This document shows, one piece after another, positions 52,644 to 60,527 of a DNA stretch of 64,000 bases. A program made the translations under genes and the position numbers. Each line of letters begins with the position of its first letter. Position 1 is the stretch's first letter. The notes beneath the pieces were generated by a model that worked only from the letters and a program-made list of their open reading frames with translations, did no database searches and had not been told where the DNA came from. The DNA comes from JAEKNW01 sp963677815 (GTDB taxonomy: Bacteria; Cloacimonadota; Cloacimonadia; Cloacimonadales; JAFGVF01): contig OY782499.1 of NCBI GenBank assembly GCA_963677815.1, positions 2,542,001 to 2,606,000 on the forward strand, written 5' to 3'.

Positions 52644-55181
52644 TTACCTATAAATTTGAGTATAGAGGTTAGAGTTAGTAAAATAAGTTTCAGCTAATTC
52701 AGCAATATCGTCAAAAGTAACATTTTGCAGACGTTTTTCTCTGTTTAGATAAAAGTCATAGCTATAACCCAAAGACGAAAGAATACCTAGGGATGAAGCT
52801 TGCGATGAAACACTTTCATCATCAAGAAGTCTTTGCCCATTTATATAATTCTTAGTCAGTTCTAATTCTTCTTTACTGACATTATTCATAATAATATCTT
52901 TCATGATTTGCTTCATAGATGCAATAGCTTCATCTTCCCTATTTCTATCAACTATTGCATAATTAGCAAAGAAACCAAGTTCGGATAGGGCTGTAAAATC
53001 AAATCCTACACTATAGGCTAAACCTAGTCTTTCTCTTAATTCATTAAATAGACGAGAACTAATATCTCCCCCAATAATTTGTGATAGAACATGAAAAGCT
53101 ACATTCAGACGGTAGTCATTAGCTTTACAGGCAAATCCTCCAATATGAATAATTGATTGATCATTATCATAATCAAAAACATGCTTCTTCTTCAGAGGAG
53201 TATTGAAAATGATATTTTCTTCAAGCTCAGAGTGGTAGGATTGAAAATTGAAGGTATTCTCAACACTTCTAATAATATTATCAAAATGAATGTCACCAAT
53301 AACAACTAATGACATTTTAGATAGATCTAAAAATTCTTGATGCCAAGATTTTATTCTTTTTCTAGTAATCTTTCTAACATCAGAAAGTTCCCCAGTTTTA
53401 TTAATCAAGTTAGAATTTCTTCCAAATAGAAATTGATTGAACTTTTTAACAGCATCTTTGGTAGGAAAGTCATGAATTCTTCTTAAATTTGATTTTACTG
53501 ATTGTTTTATATTGTTCAAATGGTGCATTGGAAATTGAGGTTGGCTTATCAAATCAGCTAGGAGTTCCAGAGCTTCAGAAATATAATCACCAAAACATTT
53601 CAATTTGAAACCTGAAGTTTCGATACCATTATGAACATGGAGATTAATTCCTCTTTGATTGCAATAATCAACTATTTCCTCATAAGATAACTTCTTTGTC
53701 CCAAATTGCATCAAAGCGAGGGTGAAGAAATTGATTCCCCTTAAATCTAGAGGTTCACAAAGCTGTGATATTTTCCTGGTAAGAGAGATTCCAACAGTTG
53801 GCTTACCAATAACTTTCTTCATGATTAGTTTAAGTCCATTACTGCAAGTATACTCCATATAATTATTATTCTCATTTGAGACAATCTCTTCATGAACCCT
53901 ATTTTTTATATCTTTCTCTATCTTATCAAGAAAGTGATTCTTTGTTCCAAGATGCATAATTTTCAAATTATCTAAAGTATAAAAATTATTAGCAACTCCT
54001 AAGATATGTTGAATATCTAGAGAAGCTAATCTTACAGGATAACGAAGTATACTTTCATAACCTGAATCTAATTCTTCAATACCTAGAACAGATGCCAAGT
54101 TCTCTACATATTCGAAAGCATATTTCCAACCATTTTCTTGTTCAACCTTTATCTTTCTCAGTTCTTCATAGGTCAAGCCTTGGACTCTCATAAGATTATA
54201 TTCTTCAATAAATATTCTACATATTTCTTCTAAACAGGTATTAGATTTTGGCACTATTAGAATAGTTGAAAGACCATCATAGTGACCTGAGATTGATTGA
54301 ACTTGAATACTTGTGACAAGCTGTTCTTTGATATATAATCTTTTATAAAGTCTGGAATTTTTACCAATAGCAAAACCCTTTGTAAGTAATGATAAACCTA
54401 AACCATCTTTAGTCTTTTCACTTATTTCAGGAATAACAAAAGCTAGGATTTCTTGACTCAATTCTTTATTAACCACAGTATGGGTAGAAAATCCTTTGCT
54501 ATAGATATTAGGACTTGTATTAAATTCTAACTTAGCATTAGCCTGCATGTCACCAAAGTACTTTTCGACTATACTTCTTATAGAATTAAATTTACAGTCA
54601 CCACTGATGACCAAGAAACAATTATTTGCTCTATAATATTTTTGATAGAAGCTTCGCAAGTCATCTGGATTAGATTTTTCTAAATTATCTAAATGGCCAA
54701 TTATTGGATTATGGTAAGGTGATTCTGCAAAATAGTAGAGAGGTATTTTCTCAACAAAGTCTTCTTCTGGGTCATTTGCATATTGTTTAAGCTCTTCGAT
54801 TACTACTTTCTTTTCCGTAGTAAATTCTTCATCAGAAAAGTTTGCTTTCATAGCCAATTCTGACAGCAATTCTAAGCCGTTTTCCAGATATTTCGCAGGA
54901 AGGGTTAAGTAATGACAAGTAGAGTCATACTCAGTATAAGCATTAATGTTAGCACCTAAAAATGAAGCTCTTTCCATTAACTTATTATCTGGGTATTTAC
55001 TTGTGGACTTAAAGACTAAATGTTCCATCAAATGGGAATAACCTGATTCACTAGCCTTCTCGTGTACTGAACCTACTTTGACATAAAGTTGTAGACTAAC
55101 AATGGGATTAGATTTATCCTTTGCTACAATTATTTTCAGTCCGTTATCAAGAAAATAATGTTTTACCTGACTTTTAATCAT
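52644..55181 (-). CDS. M16-family (insulinase-like) zinc metalloprotease, fused two-half form
   Basis: 845 residues containing two M16 halves. The first has the inverted zinc motif HLMEH at 50-54 (H50, E53, H54) and a downstream EKKVVIEELKQ near 103-113, where a glutamate completes the zinc site. The second half (about 410-845) has the same fold pattern (ending with FANYAIVDRN and LRERLGLAYSVGF segments) but no HxxEH, so it is the inactive partner half, as in pitrilysin-type clamshells. There is no clear signal peptide, so cytoplasmic location is likely. It begins 3 nt after folE2. Confidence 0.9.
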   Translation of the reverse strand: MIKSQVKHYFLDNGLKIIVAKDKSNPIVSLQLYVKVGSVHEKASESGYSHLMEHLVFKSTSKYPDNKLMERASFLGANINAYTEYDSTCHYLTLPAKYLENGLELLSELAMKANFSDEEFTTEKKVVIEELKQYANDPEEDFVEKIPLYYFAESPYHNPIIGHLDNLEKSNPDDLRSFYQKYYRANNCFLVISGDCKFNSIRSIVEKYFGDMQANAKLEFNTSPNIYSKGFSTHTVVNKELSQEILAFVIPEISEKTKDGLGLSLLTKGFAIGKNSRLYKRLYIKEQLVTSIQVQSISGHYDGLSTILIVPKSNTCLEEICRIFIEEYNLMRVQGLTYEELRKIKVEQENGWKYAFEYVENLASVLGIEELDSGYESILRYPVRLASLDIQHILGVANNFYTLDNLKIMHLGTKNHFLDKIEKDIKNRVHEEIVSNENNNYMEYTCSNGLKLIMKKVIGKPTVGISLTRKISQLCEPLDLRGINFFTLALMQFGTKKLSYEEIVDYCNQRGINLHVHNGIETSGFKLKCFGDYISEALELLADLISQPQFPMHHLNNIKQSVKSNLRRIHDFPTKDAVKKFNQFLFGRNSNLINKTGELSDVRKITRKRIKSWHQEFLDLSKMSLVVIGDIHFDNIIRSVENTFNFQSYHSELEENIIFNTPLKKKHVFDYDNDQSIIHIGGFACKANDYRLNVAFHVLSQIIGGDISSRLFNELRERLGLAYSVGFDFTALSELGFFANYAIVDRNREDEAIASMKQIMKDIIMNNVSKEELELTKNYINGQRLLDDESVSSQASSLGILSSLGYSYDFYLNREKRLQNVTFDDIAELAETYFTNSNLYTQIYR

Positions 55182-55184
55182 CTC

Positions 55185-55964
55185 TTATTCTCTCCCTCCA
55201 GTAACTGAAGCGTAAGCACTATGATTATGAATAGATTCAAAATTCTCTGATTCAACACTATATTCAAGGATTCTTTGGTCTTTCTTCAATTCAACAACAA
55301 TATCTCTCACAATGTCTTCAACAAACTTAGGATTATCATATCCTTTTTCAGTAACATATTTCTCATCAGAACGCTTCAAAAGAGAATAAACTTCACATGA
55401 AGCTGCTGCCTCAACAATATCAATTATTTCTTCAAGCCATACATATTCTGAATACTTAATTATTACTGTAACAATAGAGCGTTGATTATGTGCTCCATAT
55501 TCACTAATTTCTTTGGAACAAGGGCAGACAGTTGTTATAGGAACTTTGACACCTATTTTCATCTCAAAATCATCCTGATGCGAAGCCATAAAAAAGCAAT
55601 CATAAGACATCAATGATGTAATTCCCGATACCGGTGCTGCCTTACTAATGAAATAAGGGAAATTTATGTTAACAAAAGCAGAATCTGCATCTAGCCTTTT
55701 CTTGATCTCTTGGACAAAGTTCTCTATTTCTGAAATTACATTTCTCTGGTGATATTCATTTAATACTTCGATAAATCTAGACATGTGAGTACCTCTGTGT
55801 TGGTGAGGTAACTCTACAAATATATCAAGATCAGCAATTGTATGCTGAGTTTCATTAGCTCTATCTTCAACTATTATTGGGTATTTTACCCCTTTAACAC
55901 CAACTTTATCAATTGTTACTTTACGTGTATCATTTAAATTTTGTATATCAATTGTATTTTTCAT
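55185..55964 (-). CDS. folE2: GTP cyclohydrolase FolE2 (COG1469 type)
   Basis: 259 residues of the FolE2/MptA family. The diagnostic CPCSK segment (TTVCPCSKEIS near 152-162) supplies the metal-binding cysteine. FPYFISKAAPVSGITSLMSYD near 104-124 and the HQHRGTHMSRF segment near 53-63 are family hallmarks. It converts GTP to dihydroneopterin triphosphate (type IB; metal promiscuous, used under zinc limitation in some bacteria) for folate or queuosine synthesis. The presence of queA in this genome is compatible with the latter. Its ATG overlaps the apbE stop by one base. Confidence 0.93.
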   Translation of the reverse strand: MKNTIDIQNLNDTRKVTIDKVGVKGVKYPIIVEDRANETQHTIADLDIFVELPHQHRGTHMSRFIEVLNEYHQRNVISEIENFVQEIKKRLDADSAFVNINFPYFISKAAPVSGITSLMSYDCFFMASHQDDFEMKIGVKVPITTVCPCSKEISEYGAHNQRSIVTVIIKYSEYVWLEEIIDIVEAAASCEVYSLLKRSDEKYVTEKGYDNPKFVEDIVRDIVVELKKDQRILEYSVESENFESIHNHSAYASVTGGRE

Positions 55965-57064
55965 TATTCACCATCAATAAATTCGTTATATAAGTAGTAA
56001 TCTATTCCCTTGGAATTTTTATTTTTTTGGGTCTTAATCGAAGTAGCTTCCCAAGTTTTCCCTACTTCATCATAAGTATCTGTATAAATTATCGCTTCAG
56101 TTGTATCAAGAGTTTTTAAGTATTGTATTGATGTATCACTATCTAGAACAAAGATAGCTGTGGATAATGCATCTGCTTCAAAAGCACTTTTTGCTAGGAT
56201 AGTTACAGAAGCATTTTGATGACAAGGAAAGCCAGTTTTAGCATTCAAGATATGATGGTAACGGACATTGCCTACATCAAAGAATTGTTGGTAATCACCA
56301 GATGTAGCTATAGCCATACCATTTAAATTAGTTAGTTCAGCAATAACATCAGATGATTTACGTGGATGTTGAACTCCTAAAACTATTTTTCGTGAAATGT
56401 CACCGAAATATTTTATTGAGGAAATTTGGTCCACATAACCTGCTTTAGCACCTTTTTCAAGAATGAAGTTAACTGTTTTATCTATGATATAACCTTTTGA
56501 AATTGCTCCAAAAGTTATCTGCATATTTGCTGGAAGTTTTATGTATTCTTGAGTATATTCAATTTTCGAGAAATCTACTAAGGCTAAGTTTTCTCGAATC
56601 ATCATAGAATCTGGAATTAAACTAGCATTAAAATCTGAATTTCCCCTCTCAACTTTATCAAAATCCCATAAATCATAAACAGGTTTTATGCTTATGTCAA
56701 ACTGTCCTTGAGTAAGTCTATACATTTTCTCAGCTTCAACAAGAAGCTTATAAACATCCTCATCAATTGTAACTTGTTCACCATTAGCATGATTTATTCG
56801 ATATACAATACTTTGGCCATAGTCTTCTGAAAATTTATAAATAAGGTCCTGCATATATTCAAAGGCTTGATTAGTAATCTCTTGTCCATTCTTCTTATCA
56901 CTTAAAACATATATTTCTGTTCGTAAGCTTTTTCCTTGAGTGGTCGGAGTATAGTTCAAATACTTACTATCAACAAATTCGTATTCAACAGTGGCAAATT
57001 TATATATGGCTATAATAATAACTAAAGCTAATAATATCAATGATGTAATTTCTTTTCTTGTCAT
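55964..57064 (-). CDS. apbE: FAD:protein FMN transferase
   Basis: 366 residues. An N-terminal hydrophobic anchor (about 7-23) precedes the ApbE domain. GAISKGYIID near 185-194 is the substrate/FAD motif and KYFGDISRKIVLGVQHPR near 215-232 follows. The metal-binding late part is ATSGDYQQFFDVGNVRYHHILNAKTG near 255-280, followed by FEADALSTAIFVL near 295-307. ApbE attaches FMN to threonine in NqrB/C- or RnfG/D-type proteins outside the membrane. No Rnf or Nqr gene is in this window. It leads the operon to folE2 with a one-base overlap; AGGG precedes the ATG. Confidence 0.9.
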   Translation of the reverse strand: MTRKEITSLILLALVIIIAIYKFATVEYEFVDSKYLNYTPTTQGKSLRTEIYVLSDKKNGQEITNQAFEYMQDLIYKFSEDYGQSIVYRINHANGEQVTIDEDVYKLLVEAEKMYRLTQGQFDISIKPVYDLWDFDKVERGNSDFNASLIPDSMMIRENLALVDFSKIEYTQEYIKLPANMQITFGAISKGYIIDKTVNFILEKGAKAGYVDQISSIKYFGDISRKIVLGVQHPRKSSDVIAELTNLNGMAIATSGDYQQFFDVGNVRYHHILNAKTGFPCHQNASVTILAKSAFEADALSTAIFVLDSDTSIQYLKTLDTTEAIIYTDTYDEVGKTWEATSIKTQKNKNSKGIDYYLYNEFIDGE

Positions 57065-57255
57065 AAATTTTATTCCCTAATTTTGATATTTAACAACTTC
57101 AATATTAAGAGGATATTTGTCAATCTAAACATCATTTTTCTGGATATTATGGAAGGATAAGGCAGGTTTGTTGCCCTACCTTTCTTATATTATTAAATCT
57201 TTTTGTTTTCCTTAGAATTGTCTGTGTAAGCTAGAATACTAAGGAATATAAGATG

Positions 57256-59634
57256 TTATTTCAAAACCATTATTTTACCTGTAGCATTATATCTTCCAGC
57301 TATTACTTGAACAATATATAATCCACTGGCAACTTGCTTATTATTCTCATTTCGTAAGTTCCAGTTGCTAGAATATAATTGACCATTATCGTAACTTGTT
57401 TTAAGACCTGCATGTCTTTGCAGATCTTGATAACTATTCTCCAGGGATATCTTTTTAACTTTTTGCCCTTTTAGGTTATATATTGTTAGAACAGGTTTTT
57501 CTTTAATAGATTTTGGTAAAACAAATTCAATATTACTCATGCAACTCCCCTTACTATTGCTTTGAGAAACAGGGTTTGGATAAACTAAAATTTGTGGCTC
57601 AGATATAGATGATACCTCATTGTCTTCATTATGAACTGGCTCAGAGTTGTATTCAAATGCTCCTATATCAACAGCATTTCCCCATATTCGATAATTACCT
57701 AATAAGTCTGTACTATTGAGAAAACTTGTGTCTGCGTATCCTGCATCTATACATGGTGAATTTTCTGAGAGTCTATAATAATCAACATCTGATACATCTA
57801 AAGAGTCAACATATTCACCTAAAAAGTGAGGATTTGTGCTAAAGAGGTTATCTCCTTGCTCCACTTGCTCCTCAACCCAGATATAGGGAGATTCAACATA
57901 GAAGAGATTATTGTAGAAACTACTTTCAACAGTCACCCATTCCCAATTAGGTCCTAAAATAAAATTACTCAAATCGAAATCACCTGTGCTGTTAGGATTA
58001 TAAAATATTGAGTTGTAAATTTTAGCATTACCTACTGTCCCAGCGAAGTGTCGATTCCCATAATTATTAGCAATAGTAGAGTTTGATATTAAAATACTAA
58101 AATCTTCATTAAAGGACTGATTAATACGAACAGGTCTGATAGTCCCGGGACCAGTAAAAACATTATTATCAAAAATAAGAGCATTATGCATCTCAAAGGT
58201 ACAATCGCTATAAAGTTCTTGGTTTATATAGTAGTTTAAGAGAGTTGCATCCTCGCCTTGGCAATCTGTGATAATTAGATTTCTGATATCTAAGTTACTA
58301 TTAACTGCGTATATTCCCAGCTCATAATTATCTCCATGGAACATTTTGTTGTTACGAATGATGATATTAGTTAGGGAATAAGTTCCTTCGCTTAAAAGCA
58401 TGGCTTGAAGATCAGAATAAGTGTGAGAGTTATTATTTTGGATGATTATGTTTTCTATCTGATAATCACCTCCTCCACCCCAAAGAGGAGCATAACTATA
58501 ACCGCTACTATTCTGAAAAGTCATTCCACCAAATTCTAAATTGTTAGTATATGCTACACCAATATTAACTAAACCATTCTCGCCTTCAATAATAGTCTGA
58601 TCTATTCCTGCTCCTAAGAGCTTTGTGTTAGACTTTAAACTAAAAGGAAATCTTTGGTTATTTTGGCTCCAGGAATAAGTTCCTGGAGCTACATGAACAG
58701 TATTAGGATTATCTGGATTTGATTTTATCATCTGCATAGCTCTAACCAGAGTCTGCAAAGGTTCTGATGGTGAAAGACCAGAGTTAGCATTAGAACCTAA
58801 GGGAGATACATAGACATCTTGATCTATTTCAGGAAAAAAAGCTTCTTGAACTGAGATTGTTACATTGCCAATACCTGCTTCGTAAGGTGGAGATGAATTA
58901 CCTGCATCTAAGACATAATAATTATCAATCTCATTTATAAGAGCTGAACCAAGACTTAGTTCAATATGAGTTCCAGCATAATCATTATAATTGCCAGCAA
59001 TTATATCCATAGCGTATATTGCGAAATTATTGTATATTCTAAGGTCATTACACTCAATTTGAGAACCAGAGGTTAATTGCATTCCAGCACCACAAAGTCC
59101 TCTATTTTGTGTAATCAAGACATTATTAAATGTTACATGGGTATTCTGTCCTCTTATATAAACACCACTACCTGAACGCGAAACATTCTTTATTAATTTT
59201 GAATTATTTATATTGACCTGTGCCTCTTCTAAAATCCTTAGTCCTCCCCCTGAAGTATCAATTTGATGTGTATCTACGACATTCAAATCATCATAATTAT
59301 TAGAAAAAGTAAAACCATTTACTGTAACATCTTCTCCATTTTCAATGCGTAAACATACTTGCCTGTTTCCATCAACAATGGTAGAATCGATATATTCTTG
59401 CAAAGGCTCTAGTGCATAGAGACTTTGTAAGGTTAAATCCTTGCCATTGGTATTTAATCTTTCTATGTAGTGCCCTGGATGAACTAAGATTACATCATTA
59501 TCGTTGGCAGAATTAATTGCTGATTGGATGGAAGTATAATCTGCAGTGCCATCTAAATTTACTTCTAACTGAGCACAATCTAACTTACTCATTAATAGTA
59601 GAACTATAATAAACAATGTTAATCTTAATTTCAT
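57256..59634 (-). CDS. Secreted beta-helix protein with C-terminal sorting (FlgD/T9SS-like) domain
   Basis: 792 residues. A signal peptide (about 5-21) is followed by a right-handed beta-helix of the parallel-repeat type. It begins DGTADYTSIQSAINSANDND near 28-47, and a second module starts VSPLGSNANSGLSPSEPLQT near 275 (DUF1565-like). N-rich turns such as NNYDDLN and NNNSH fit such coils. The last ~110 residues are a tail of the FlgD-Ig/T9SS type A kind (YPNPVS near 687, then LTIYNLKGQKVKKISL, and ending ASGLYIVQVIAG...GKIMVLK). It is probably exported and anchored at the surface. AAGGA lies before the ATG, with a hairpin just upstream at 59652. Confidence 0.85.
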   Translation of the reverse strand: MKLRLTLFIIVLLLMSKLDCAQLEVNLDGTADYTSIQSAINSANDNDVILVHPGHYIERLNTNGKDLTLQSLYALEPLQEYIDSTIVDGNRQVCLRIENGEDVTVNGFTFSNNYDDLNVVDTHQIDTSGGGLRILEEAQVNINNSKLIKNVSRSGSGVYIRGQNTHVTFNNVLITQNRGLCGAGMQLTSGSQIECNDLRIYNNFAIYAMDIIAGNYNDYAGTHIELSLGSALINEIDNYYVLDAGNSSPPYEAGIGNVTISVQEAFFPEIDQDVYVSPLGSNANSGLSPSEPLQTLVRAMQMIKSNPDNPNTVHVAPGTYSWSQNNQRFPFSLKSNTKLLGAGIDQTIIEGENGLVNIGVAYTNNLEFGGMTFQNSSGYSYAPLWGGGGDYQIENIIIQNNNSHTYSDLQAMLLSEGTYSLTNIIIRNNKMFHGDNYELGIYAVNSNLDIRNLIITDCQGEDATLLNYYINQELYSDCTFEMHNALIFDNNVFTGPGTIRPVRINQSFNEDFSILISNSTIANNYGNRHFAGTVGNAKIYNSIFYNPNSTGDFDLSNFILGPNWEWVTVESSFYNNLFYVESPYIWVEEQVEQGDNLFSTNPHFLGEYVDSLDVSDVDYYRLSENSPCIDAGYADTSFLNSTDLLGNYRIWGNAVDIGAFEYNSEPVHNEDNEVSSISEPQILVYPNPVSQSNSKGSCMSNIEFVLPKSIKEKPVLTIYNLKGQKVKKISLENSYQDLQRHAGLKTSYDNGQLYSSNWNLRNENNKQVASGLYIVQVIAGRYNATGKIMVLK

Positions 59635-59651
59635 AATGTATCCTTTTTTGA

Positions 59652-59681
59652 TTGCAGAGCCTCATGCGAAGCTCTGCAATG
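59652..59681. repeat. Perfect 10-bp hairpin ahead of the beta-helix gene
   Basis: ATTGCAGAGC pairs with GCTCTGCAAT across loop CTCATGCGAA. On the minus strand it lies directly before the AAGGA and ATG of the beta-helix gene. It is followed by A, not T, so it is not a standard terminator on that strand. It also lies 20 nt past the stop codon of the gene remnant. Confidence 0.6.
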
Positions 59682-59701
59682 TAATGGTTATTTTATCAAT
59701 T

Positions 59702-59872
59702 TTATTTCATCAAAATCATTTTTCTTGTCAATTTCTTTTTATCAGTCACTAATCTGTAGAAGTATAGACCAGAAGCAACTTCTCGGTTTTCAGAGTTCTT
59801 TCCATCCCAAACAAGCTTATGATTACCTGCTAAAAATAAAATAGCAAAATTAATCCAAACAGAAAATGATTT
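59702..59872 (-). pseudogene. 3' remnant of a secreted-protein gene (sorting-domain tail)
   Basis: The minus strand reads ...ILFLAGNHKLVWDGKNS, then ENREVASGLYFYRLVTD and KKKLTRKMILMK before a stop at 59702. This WDGKN...VASGxYxYRL...KMxLMK pattern is the C-terminal half of an FlgD/T9SS-like sorting domain, closely like the tail of the intact neighbour. Upstream the frame closes at 59873 and the body of the gene is gone. Only a fragment of a family 1 repeat lies beyond it. No start codon or ribosome site is visible. This is a truncated gene end, perhaps left by a deletion or insertion event. Confidence 0.72.
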
Positions 59873-59902
59873 TTAGATAAAAGATATTGTTTTGACTGAG
59901 TC

Positions 59903-60022
59903 TTTATCCGAGATAATGTAGTAAAACTTTAACAATATTTCGCTAAAGCTGCGTATCTCAGGTGAAGATTGCAGAATAATATAGTGCTATTCACAAAGGT
60001 CTACTGCATTATTCAGGTTTAA
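59903..60022. mobile_element. MITE-like element, family 1, copy D with internal deletion (about 120 bp)
   Basis: The left part (CCGAGATAATGTAGTA, then ACTTTAACAATATTTCGCTA) and the right part (GCAGAATAATATAGTGC to the TTTAA end) match copies A and B. The middle ~100 bp with the GC-rich hairpin is missing, joined at a GCAG shared by both edges. It lies 30 nt from the gene remnant at 59702-59872. Confidence 0.7.
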
Positions 60023-60035
60023 GGGATACTTATTC

Positions 60036-60093
60036 CTTGATTGTTACTATCTCTATGATTAATTGAGAATTTATTGAGAGAGTAACAATCAAG
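60036..60093. repeat. 58-bp inverted-repeat hairpin, family 2
   Basis: A perfect 13-bp inverted repeat CTTGATTGTTACT/AGTAACAATCAAG encloses 32 AT-rich bases, with CTCT/AGAG as an additional inner pair. It lies 13 nt from the right end of family 1 copy D. Confidence 0.78.
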
Positions 60094-60281
60094 CAATATT
60101 GAACCTAAATATTAAGGTTACATCTTAGATATCTGTGACATCTTAATCTACAAAGATGTCGTTCCTCTGGAGCTTGATTGATAGAGTATTCTAATAATCC
60201 AGTATCTCTTGTCAATCTGGTAGAGCAAACAATCCCCTTTCAGCTCGTAAGAGCGTTTGAGAGGGGTGGTCGAGTAGACCG

Positions 60282-60394
60282 GGGAGAGTATTTTAACACG
60301 TAGTTCGGGCAGGATTCCCGAGTTCCCAGTTAGGGAGAGTATTTTAACACGTTGTTCGGGCAGGATTCCCGAGTTCCCAGTTAGGGAGAGTATT
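60282..60394. repeat. 51-bp tandem repeat (two full units plus a partial third)
   Basis: Unit 1 at 60282-60332 and unit 2 at 60333-60383 differ by a single base (CGTAGTTC against CGTTGTTC). A partial third unit GGGAGAGTATT starts at 60384. Each unit holds a CGGG/CCCG inverted pair in TTCGGGCAGGATTCCCGAG. The preceding ~55 nt (60226-60281) has a GC-rich hairpin CCCCT...AGGGG and GGTC/GACC. No coding frame is seen. The remaining 60094-60475 gap is featureless. Confidence 0.8.
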
Positions 60395-60475
60395 AGTTCT
60401 CCTTAAATGGTAACATAACTTCAAAGATACTTCATTAGTTTTTCAATTCCCCACTTCCTTGAGATTGAAGATAAC

Positions 60476-60505
60476 AAAGAGGGACTGATTTCTCAGTCCC
60501 TCTTT
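60476..60505 (-). terminator. Terminator after the pyruvate phosphate dikinase gene
   Basis: A 13-bp perfect stem AAAGAGGGACTGA/TCAGTCCCTCTTT with loop TTTC, 22 nt after the stop codon. The minus-strand tail is TTTGTTATC, so the T run is short, but the stem is very stable. Confidence 0.82.
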
Positions 60506-60527
60506 CTATATATTATTTAAGATTAAA

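Noticed and set aside
60282..60394. Possible CRISPR array
   Set aside because: The units are contiguous 51-bp tandem repeats without unique spacers, and no cas genes are nearby.
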